A program made the position numbers and the translations under genes. A DNA stretch of 64,000 nucleotides from the NCBI GenBank assembly GCA_964412195.1, contig CAYPNP010000007.1:1-64000 (forward strand). The letters run 5' to 3'. Origin of the DNA: CAYPNP01 sp964412195 (GTDB lineage Bacteria > Acidobacteriota > JAAYUB01). Each line of letters begins with the position of its first letter. The first letter of the stretch is position 1. The notes below the pieces were generated by a model. It ran no database searches. It was not told where the DNA came from and saw nothing but the letters and a program-made list of their open reading frames with translations. This document shows positions 16,519 to 23,437 of the stretch, one piece after another.

Positions 16519-18123
16519 TCAATAGATGGTCAGGGCCGACGCGGCCGAGACCGTGACGCCCTTGATCTTGTCCTTCACTTCCACGCGAAGATCGTACGGG
16601 CCTGCCTCTGGGACCCGCATGGTTTGCAGCCAGAACACCACCAGCTTGTCCCCCTTGAAGAACGGGAATGTCTTGGAGATGGCGTCCTCGGGGATCGCCA
16701 CCGGTTTCCCGTCCCGGAGGAGGGACACGCTCAGGTCCCAGTCCGGTTTCAGGCTCGTGGCATCTACCCCCAGATTATACACCTCAAGGTATCCGGTGAT
16801 GGAAGTCCCATTTCGCACCTGGTGGGCGACGTTGGGATACAGCTTCAGGCTCCCCTCGAGAATGAAGGGATCGGTCAGGTTCTCCCCCTTGTCCGCCGGC
16901 ACCACCCGGTCCCCGACGATCAGGCTGCTGGTGTATGGGCCGTCGGCCGGCGGCACGGGCAGGACCAGGGACCGATCCAGGACCGACGTGTTGCCGGAGC
17001 CGGTGTCCTTGACGACCAGGCTCATCTTGAAACGGCCCGGCATCAGCGGGACGTTGCGCTGGTAGAACGATTTCCCCCGTGCCTTGCCGTTGGCGATCAT
17101 GGAGGCGGGAAGCTCCTTGACCAGGCTGTCCTCGAATTCGTAGACGATCTTGCCCGACAGCGACTGCACCAGCCCGTACAGCTCCACTTTGGCCCGCGGC
17201 GTCTGGCCCTCCTTCGTGACAAAGGTCAGCGCTTCGTTGGGGAGGGCCAGCGTGACAGGTACCATGAACATGCCCGGGCTGAGCTGGATGTAGCTCCAGG
17301 TGAACTCCACCGGCAGCAGGGAGTAGCTGATGCGGGAGGTGACCATCTGCTGCAGGTCCTTGTATACGATCTCGGGGGGGCGGCGCAGCTGGTAAAACTG
17401 CTGGTACCGGTCAAAGACGTGGTTGAGCTCGCCGTAGCGGAACATGGAGGCGCCGGAGACGTCCTGGATGCCCATGTTCCGGATCCGGTCCTCGCGGGTC
17501 TCGTACCCCATCTGCTCGAGGAGAGTGGATCCGGTCCCCGAGGCGTACAGCAGGGCGTCCTTCTCCTCGGGCGAGATCGCCATGCGGTACTCGCCCGTGA
17601 GCGTGGAGTCGACGAACTCGATTTCCACGCCGTCGCCCACGCCGGGGATCTTGCGGTAGAACCAGACCTCATAGGGGAAGGTGGTGGTGTGGCCGCCGCC
17701 TTCGTTCAGGTCGCGGTTGTAGATCTGGCCGCTGGGATAGTGATTGATTTCGTCCGGCTTGCCGAAAAGGATGTAGACCCGGCCACGGTCGGTCTTCCAG
17801 CCGGCCTTGCCGCTCTGGAAATTGTCGTTGGCATAGGCGATCCGGCGGTAATGCTCGATCTTGAACTCGTTGTCGGCGGTCAGGGGATTCGGGTCCCGCC
17901 GGGCCCAGAACTGCTCGATGAACTGCTCCTTTTCCTCGTCGGTCGTCAGCTTCTTGAAGATCGCCTTTTCCTCATCGGTGATCAGGTAGGGAACGTCCTC
18001 CTCCAGCCACCGCTTGAAACGGTCCTTCCCCTCCTCGCCCGGATCCTTCGCCGGAACCAAGGCGTGGCAGAGTAGCAGAAACAACACAGCTTGAATTACC
18101 CCAATCCATATGCGCCTGAACAT
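16519..18123 (-). CDS. GWxTD-domain protein, exported
   Basis: A 534-residue protein with an N-terminal hydrophobic signal-like segment (about 5-25). It has the family's defining GWKTD (108-112), continuing RGRVYILFGKPDE, about 40 residues after an FWARRDPNP motif. The remainder is beta-rich and resembles the extracytoplasmic part of the family, which occurs mainly in Acidobacteria, Bacteroidetes and relatives. Its role is not known. No lipobox is visible: C19 in LLLCH lacks the usual Leu-Ala/Gly context. The start at 18123 has no strong ribosome site. It is upstream of the TonB receptor and may be transcribed with it. Confidence 0.82.
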   Translation of the reverse strand: MFRRIWIGVIQAVLFLLLCHALVPAKDPGEEGKDRFKRWLEEDVPYLITDEEKAIFKKLTTDEEKEQFIEQFWARRDPNPLTADNEFKIEHYRRIAYANDNFQSGKAGWKTDRGRVYILFGKPDEINHYPSGQIYNRDLNEGGGHTTTFPYEVWFYRKIPGVGDGVEIEFVDSTLTGEYRMAISPEEKDALLYASGTGSTLLEQMGYETREDRIRNMGIQDVSGASMFRYGELNHVFDRYQQFYQLRRPPEIVYKDLQQMVTSRISYSLLPVEFTWSYIQLSPGMFMVPVTLALPNEALTFVTKEGQTPRAKVELYGLVQSLSGKIVYEFEDSLVKELPASMIANGKARGKSFYQRNVPLMPGRFKMSLVVKDTGSGNTSVLDRSLVLPVPPADGPYTSSLIVGDRVVPADKGENLTDPFILEGSLKLYPNVAHQVRNGTSITGYLEVYNLGVDATSLKPDWDLSVSLLRDGKPVAIPEDAISKTFPFFKGDKLVVFWLQTMRVPEAGPYDLRVEVKDKIKGVTVSAASALTIY

Positions 18124-18800
18124 GATGACAAATTCCAGTTCTTATGTAATATTGCCCGTTGCGACTTTATCCCATTTTCCCGGCAGAAAAGCAACAAAAA
18201 ACTGTGTTTCCACGATCCTCCGGAACCTGGGCCTGCTCACCCGCAGCGGCCGGCTTGGCGGCGATTTCGGATTCCGCGCCAAGCGCCAGGACCCGCCCGG
18301 CGGCCGCGGGCCCTACCCGGCGGCGGAGCCCGCTGTGGATTGAGACGGAAAATGATAACGGCAGCTTGCGCTGCCGTTATTGATATTCCCTACGGAATAT
18401 TTCTAATCCTGTGGATTAGCTATCTCCAATTGAATTTTCCAACTGGGAACCTGCTGTTTCCCGCGAACCTCCATCAAGAGATTGGGGGAAAGGGCGGTGC
18501 TCATGCTGGCTGGCCATCCCTGCTTTTTGCGCTGTTCGCGTTCCGGCGGACGATTTGGTTTGAAAGCCGCTCGGATCTTGGGTACGGCCAGATTAATGAG
18601 CACTCAGTTCGTGCGGAAATTTGAGCGACATGGCTACCTCCTTCGGCGTGAGGTAAGTCTGATTAAAATATACCACGAAATCCCCCAAAATCAAGTCCGG
18701 AATTTGCCCCCGCTCCAATCGGCACCGGACGGGCGGGGCGCGGCACGTTTTTTTGACTTCACCCCTCCCCGGTGATACCATCGGGTCCCTTGGAGCCGGG
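18124..18800. other. 677-base divergent intergenic region without a supported gene
   Basis: It lies between the divergent GWxTD and radical SAM genes and is more AT-rich than its neighbours. It holds the hairpin array at 18355-18419 and, on the minus strand at 18596-18634, a 12-codon frame behind a perfect AAGGAGGTAGCC ribosome site. No longer frame here has protein-like composition. Confidence 0.5.
18355..18419. repeat. Array of three adjacent short hairpins
   Basis: Three perfect inverted repeats follow each other with 2-base spacers. They are an 11-bp stem with TTGC loop (18355-18380), a 7-bp stem with CTAC loop (18383-18400), and a 7-bp stem with TGT loop (18403-18419). No T-run follows, so they are not ordinary terminators. 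Confidence 0.8.
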
Positions 18801-20297
18801 ATGAACAAGCGGGTCCTTTTCATCGTCAAGAACCTCTATACCATGGAACGGCTGGGCGTCATGCAGATCGCGGCCCAGGCGCGGCTGCGGGGCTGGGAGG
18901 CCGACCTGGCCGTGACCGACGGCACCGCTTACGGAGACCTGCTCCGGCGGGTGCGCGACTGGGACCCCGACATCCTGGCCTTCAGCGTCATGAGCCCGGA
19001 ATATCCCCAACTGGAAGGCCTGGCCGAGCAGCTCCACCGGGACACCGGCCGGTTCATCCTCATGGGCGGGGCGCACCCGACATTTTTCCAGGACATCATC
19101 GAGCGTCCCTTCATCGACGCCGTCGCCTTCGGCGAGGCGGACCTCAGTTTTCCCACGTTCCTGGAGCGGTTGGCCGCCGGGGGGGACTTCTCCGCCACCG
19201 CGGGCATGCACTTCCGGCTGGACGGGCGCGTCGTCCGCAACCGGCCCGCCCCCCTCCTCGAGGACCTCGACGCCGCGCCGTTCCCCGACCGGGAGCTGAT
19301 GGTCCGGGCCAATCCCCTCCTCCGTCACAACCGGAGCCATATCTTCATGGCCGGCCGCGGGTGCCCCAACGCCTGCACCTATTGCTTCAACCACCAGTAC
19401 AACCGGATGTTCCGCGGCCACGGGAAGTTGTTCCGGCGCCGCAGCGTGGACAACCTCCTCCGGGAGATGGAGGAGGTCCGCGATCGGTTCGGCATGATCT
19501 TCGCCTACATCGACGACGACATCTTCACCCTTTGCCCGCCGGGCTGGCTGGAGGAGTTCGCCGAGGCCTACCCCCGCCGCGTCGGGGTGCCGTTCATGGT
19601 GAACGTGCATGTCAACTTCGTCGACGAGGACAAGATCCGGCTGCTCAAGCAGGCGGGGTGCGAACTGATCTGCTTCGGAATCGAGTGCGGCGACGAGGCG
19701 GTCGCCAACACCCTGTTGAAACGGAACATCCGCAACGACAAGATCCTCGAGCTGTCTCGGCTGCTTCACCAGTACAAAATCCGCTTCATGACCCAGAACA
19801 TCCTCGCCCTGCCGGTGGAGCACCCGCTGCGGACCGACCTGCGAACCCTGGACCTGAATATCCGCTGCCGGCCCCACTACGCCGTCGCCCACCTGTTCTA
19901 CCCGTTGCCCGGCACGGAGCTGGCTTCGCACGCCCAGGCGCACGGGTTCCTGCCGGCGGATCCGGCCCGCCTGCCAGAGCGCACCAACAGCTTCTCCGCC
20001 CTCGTCTTCCCGGACCCGGTGGAGAAAATTCGCGTCCAGCGGCTGCACAAGCTCTTCGGCCTGACGGTGTCCTTCCCCTGGCTGCGGCCGCTGCTGCCCG
20101 GCCTGATCCGCCTCCCCCTCGCCGGCCTGTACTCGGTGCTGTTCGTCGCCTGGTACGGCTTCTCCATGCGCTTCCGGCTGGAAAAGACCATGAAATCCTG
20201 GCCGGAGGTCCGCTTCTTCCTCAAAAGCCTCCTCCAGTCGCTGACCTCGTTCCTGCGGAAGGCGCCGCGCCAAGGCAAGCCGGAACGGTCCGGCTGA
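18801..20297 (+). CDS. B12-binding-domain radical SAM enzyme
   Basis: A 498-residue protein with an N-terminal cobalamin-binding-like Rossmann domain (about 1-135; GGAHPTF at 89-95). A radical SAM domain follows with the iron-sulfur motif CPNACTYC (Cys188, 192, 195). The C-terminal ~100 residues contain hydrophobic stretches (about 430-470) that may touch the membrane. Class B radical SAM enzymes of this layout perform methylations or rearrangements in lipid, cofactor or secondary metabolism; the substrate is unknown. The start at 18801 has GGAG about 6 bases before it. An upstream in-frame ATG (18753) would add a segment unlike the family. It stands alone, with a separate promoter downstream for the next gene. 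Confidence 0.88.
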   Translation: MNKRVLFIVKNLYTMERLGVMQIAAQARLRGWEADLAVTDGTAYGDLLRRVRDWDPDILAFSVMSPEYPQLEGLAEQLHRDTGRFILMGGAHPTFFQDIIERPFIDAVAFGEADLSFPTFLERLAAGGDFSATAGMHFRLDGRVVRNRPAPLLEDLDAAPFPDRELMVRANPLLRHNRSHIFMAGRGCPNACTYCFNHQYNRMFRGHGKLFRRRSVDNLLREMEEVRDRFGMIFAYIDDDIFTLCPPGWLEEFAEAYPRRVGVPFMVNVHVNFVDEDKIRLLKQAGCELICFGIECGDEAVANTLLKRNIRNDKILELSRLLHQYKIRFMTQNILALPVEHPLRTDLRTLDLNIRCRPHYAVAHLFYPLPGTELASHAQAHGFLPADPARLPERTNSFSALVFPDPVEKIRVQRLHKLFGLTVSFPWLRPLLPGLIRLPLAGLYSVLFVAWYGFSMRFRLEKTMKSWPEVRFFLKSLLQSLTSFLRKAPRQGKPERSG

Positions 20298-20411
20298 GTC
20301 CGGCACGGAAACCCGGCGGTCCCGTATTTTTTTTTGAAAATTTCCCCCAAAACCATCATCTTTACTATCGGGAGGATCCGGCGAGGCGCACTCCATCTCC
20401 CGGCTCGCGCC

Positions 20412-20439
20412 TTGACACCCGGCAGGCCTTCCCTATAAG
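20412..20439 (+). promoter_or_regulatory. Strong sigma70 promoter for small coiled-coil gene
   Basis: A perfect TTGACA (20412-20417) and TATAAG (20434-20439) are separated by 16 bases. The expected transcript start is near 20446, which coincides with an in-frame ATG 21 bases before the preferred start codon. Confidence 0.8.
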
Positions 20440-20466
20440 ATGTGAATGGATGAACGAGGCTCGGCC

Positions 20467-20739
20467 ATGAACAAGAACGTGGAAAAACTAGTGCAGGAAC
20501 TCAACGAAATTCTGAATCAGGTGATCCGGGAGAACCGGGAGCTGAAGGAAATCATCCGCAACATCCATTCCCAGGGATACAACGTCCAGATCTCCTTCAA
20601 CTCCGGCACCGGCGGCGAAGCCGGCGCCGTCGCGCGGACCGATTCGCCGGCCGCCGCATCCGAGGACAGGATCCACCTGAACCTGTCCAAGGATGATTAC
20701 CTCTTTCTGAAGTCCATCAAGATCGCCATCGACGAGTGA
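20467..20739 (+). CDS. Small coiled-coil protein of unknown function
   Basis: A 90-residue protein. Residues about 1-35 form a heptad-patterned helix (VEKLVQELNEILNQV), then a short beta-like piece, a Gly/Ala-rich linker (about 45-65) and a charged helical C-terminus with LSKDDYLFLKSIK. No family is recognised. It might be a small oligomeric adaptor, but nothing in it shows a partner. The ATG at 20467 follows GAGG by 8 bases. The ATG at 20446 would be almost leaderless given the promoter. It is convergent with the FHA gene that ends the nine-gene minus-strand cluster. Confidence 0.7.
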   Translation: MNKNVEKLVQELNEILNQVIRENRELKEIIRNIHSQGYNVQISFNSGTGGEAGAVARTDSPAAASEDRIHLNLSKDDYLFLKSIKIAIDE

Positions 20740-20868
20740 CCTCCCCCCCATGCGGAGATTCGCGTGCCCGGCCCCCCGCCGGGGGGGGGGGCAGTTACGG
20801 CCGGATGAACGGAAGGCACGGCCCTTCGCGGGGCTCCGGGTGGCTCCTCCTGTCTCCCGCCGGATGGG

Positions 20869-21996
20869 CTAGTTCCCGGACGTCAGGTAGAAGAAGAGCG
20901 CCACAGCCACGGCGATGACAGCCAGAACCGCAACGCCGATGATGATGAATTCGGTGGCTCCCAGGCCGGTTTTGATCTCGGGCGGGGGCAGGACCGGCTG
21001 CACTTCCGCAGCCGGGGACGGTTGCTTCACGGTGGCGGGGGGCGGCGGGGCCGTCGGTGGTTCCGGCGGGGCCGGCTCGGCGGCTTCCTTCGGAGGAGGC
21101 GCCGGCCCGGGTTCCGCCGCCGGCGGGGGAGCGGGCTCCCTCGCGGTGGGGGGGCCTTCCGCCGGCGCCGTTGCGACCGGACGAGCCCCCGGCGCCGGCG
21201 AGGGCGCCTGGACGGTGACGGGCGCTTCCTCCATGGACGGGGCAGCCGCCGGCGCACCGGCCGGGGGGGCGACGTCCAGGGCGGGCATGGCCACCGCGGC
21301 CTTCGGGATGGAGATCACCACCCGGATGGGGTCCTCCACGCCCTTCTGGCCGAGGATGATCTCGTCGCGGTCGCGGAGGGTGGCGACCCCGGCCAGGGGC
21401 TGGCCGTTGAGCAGGGTGCCGTTGGCGCTCTTGAGGTCCTCGATCTCGATGACGGTGCCGCGGCGGATGATGCGGGCGTGGTGCTTGGACACCGTGGGGG
21501 ACGGGATCTGGAGCGGGCAGTCCGGCGTCCGGCCGAGGAGGATCTCCTCCAGCTCGTTCACCAGTTCCAGCCGGGTGCCGTTGGTCGGGCCGCCCATCAC
21601 CAGCAGGCTGGGGTGGGCCGCCTCTGGCTTGGGCTCCGACAGAAGCTGGGCGAACTTCATCTGGAGATAGTCCGTGGTCTTCTCCAGCTCTTCTTCGGGA
21701 GTCTTCACCTTGAACTGGAGGATGAAGTCGCCGGCCTGGATCTGGTCGCCGTGCCGGAGAGGCATCTTCCGGTTCTTGCCGATGGTCTCGCCGTTGAGGA
21801 GCGTGCCGTTGGAGCTCTGGTCGCTTATGTAGAACTCGCCGTTCTCGAAGGTGATCAGGCAATGCAGGCGGGAAATGTTGGCCCCCGGCAGGGAAATGTC
21901 GTTTTCCTTGACCCGGCCGATCTTGATGATGTTCTGCTCGAAGGTGAACGCCTTTTCTTCCGGCACACCCCGGGCACTGACGATCAGTTCGATCAT
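20869..21996 (-). CDS. Double-FHA protein with C-terminal membrane anchor
   Basis: A 375-residue protein with two forkhead-associated domains that bind phosphothreonine peptides. FHA1 (about 1-98) has GR at 27-28, SRLH at 42-45 and SSNGT at 61-65. FHA2 (about 130-230) has GR at 155-156, SKHH at 170-173 and SANGT at 190-194. Both keep the binding residues. A Pro/Ala-rich linker (about 235-340) leads to one C-terminal transmembrane helix (about 346-370), so the FHA domains face the cytoplasm. Its ATG overlaps the stop of the upstream TPR gene by 4 bases, so the two are translationally coupled. It is the last gene of the nine-gene cluster that begins at 29836. Confidence 0.9.
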   Translation of the reverse strand: MIELIVSARGVPEEKAFTFEQNIIKIGRVKENDISLPGANISRLHCLITFENGEFYISDQSSNGTLLNGETIGKNRKMPLRHGDQIQAGDFILQFKVKTPEEELEKTTDYLQMKFAQLLSEPKPEAAHPSLLVMGGPTNGTRLELVNELEEILLGRTPDCPLQIPSPTVSKHHARIIRRGTVIEIEDLKSANGTLLNGQPLAGVATLRDRDEIILGQKGVEDPIRVVISIPKAAVAMPALDVAPPAGAPAAAPSMEEAPVTVQAPSPAPGARPVATAPAEGPPTAREPAPPPAAEPGPAPPPKEAAEPAPPEPPTAPPPPATVKQPSPAAEVQPVLPPPEIKTGLGATEFIIIGVAVLAVIAVAVALFFYLTSGN

Positions 21997-23435
21997 GGCT
22001 GTCGCGGTTCCTTGTCCAGAACGGAATCTGGCTTAATTATCCCTTGATCCATATAGGACTGCAACATTTTTCGCGCCCGCTGGGCGTACCCGAAACGGTC
22101 CTCGGGGTCCACCTCCAGCGTCTTGCGGAAGCAGACCACGGCCTGTTCCCGCATCGTCTCCGCATCGAGGGCCTTGCCGAGGAAGAACCAGTACTCGGCG
22201 TTGGCCGGTTGCCGCTTGATGGCCTCCTTGTACGCGTAGAGGGCCTCCCCACGCCGGTTGAGCTCCTCCAAGGCCTGGCCCCGGTAGAAGTGCAGCTGCG
22301 GAAAATCGCCATAGACGGCCTGGGCCTGGTCCAGCAGGCGCAGGGCCTCGGCGAAACTGCCGCCCTGGAAGGCCGCCATCCCCTGCTGGAAGAGCAGGAA
22401 AGACCGGAACTGGGCGTCGACGGCGGGGTTGGCCAGCTCTTCGTTCTTGCACCATTGCCGGAGCTCGGCCGCATCGGAGCAGGACGGGCACTGTTCCACA
22501 TACTGGCGGAAGTAGAAATAAGCTTGGATCCGGTTGTCGGCTTTTTGGAACAGCCGACCGGCCTCGGCATAGCTGGGCCAGTCGGCGGGCTGGAGCTCGA
22601 TTTTCTTCTGCAGGTACCGGATGGCCACTTCATCCATCTCGCAGCGTCGGGCCGTCGACACGATTTCGTTTACGATCTCGACGCTCTTCGGCGCGAAGCC
22701 GAGCAGCCCCTCGAGGGCGGCCACCTCGCCGGTGCAGTCCTTGAGGAGGCGGCAGACCGACAGCAGTTCCTCCCATCCTTCCCGCGCGCCCGGCTGCATC
22801 TGGACGGCCGCCGCGAACTGCTCCCTGGCGGCTTCCAGGTCGTGGTGCATCTTGCAGACCCGCCCGAGCATCATGACGTACTGGATGTCCCCGGCACTCA
22901 TGAGGATCTTCGACTGCAGCAGCTTGAAAAGGAACGGATAGGCGTCCTCGATGGTTGGGTTGATCTCCACCGTCCGGTAGAAGTGGGTCAGGGCGTCGTC
23001 GTTGCGTCCCATCTTGTCGTACGTCTTGGCCAGCTGGAAGTGGTACTGCGCGCTGTCCGGATTGATGCGCACCAGGCATTCGTAGGCCTTGGCGGCTTTT
23101 TCCCATTCCTTCTTCGTGGTAAAGAAATCCCCCAGCCGCTGGTTGGCGCCCTCGTGGTTGGGGTCCATGTTGGTGACCCGGATGTACTCGGCCATGGCCT
23201 CGGCCACGTCACCCTTCTTCAGGTAGGCCTCGGCCAGCTTGAACCGCAGGTCGGCCCGGTTCGGCGCCTTGTCCACGGCCTTCTTATATTCCTTGGCGGC
23301 CTTCTTGTAGTCCTTCTGGTTCATGGCCTGGTCGCCCTTGGCCTCGTTGCCGGCGTCGGCCGGCGCCCCGCGGAGGGCTACCGCGGGCGCCAGGAGCAGC
23401 AGCCCCACCAGACAGGCGGCGGTAAAGCGTTTCAT
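21993..23435 (-). CDS. Exported TPR-repeat protein
   Basis: A 480-residue protein with a Sec-type signal peptide (MKRFTAACLVGLLLLAPAVA; cleavage near residue 20-25). It is followed by about ten tetratricopeptide-like helical repeats (for example KDYKKAAKEYKKAVDKAPN near 40-58). TPR arrays bind protein partners, and the signal peptide places it outside the cytoplasm. It could assemble with the periplasmic part of the FHA-TM-repeat protein encoded just upstream, which is inference from context. GGAGG precedes the ATG at 23435. The gene starts 2 bases after the upstream stop and overlaps the FHA gene downstream by 4 bases. Confidence 0.85.
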   Translation of the reverse strand: MKRFTAACLVGLLLLAPAVALRGAPADAGNEAKGDQAMNQKDYKKAAKEYKKAVDKAPNRADLRFKLAEAYLKKGDVAEAMAEYIRVTNMDPNHEGANQRLGDFFTTKKEWEKAAKAYECLVRINPDSAQYHFQLAKTYDKMGRNDDALTHFYRTVEINPTIEDAYPFLFKLLQSKILMSAGDIQYVMMLGRVCKMHHDLEAAREQFAAAVQMQPGAREGWEELLSVCRLLKDCTGEVAALEGLLGFAPKSVEIVNEIVSTARRCEMDEVAIRYLQKKIELQPADWPSYAEAGRLFQKADNRIQAYFYFRQYVEQCPSCSDAAELRQWCKNEELANPAVDAQFRSFLLFQQGMAAFQGGSFAEALRLLDQAQAVYGDFPQLHFYRGQALEELNRRGEALYAYKEAIKRQPANAEYWFFLGKALDAETMREQAVVCFRKTLEVDPEDRFGYAQRARKMLQSYMDQGIIKPDSVLDKEPRQP

Positions 23436-23437
23436 GG

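Noticed and set aside
20320..20345. T-run after the radical SAM gene as an intrinsic terminator
   Set aside because: No stable hairpin was found directly before the T-run.
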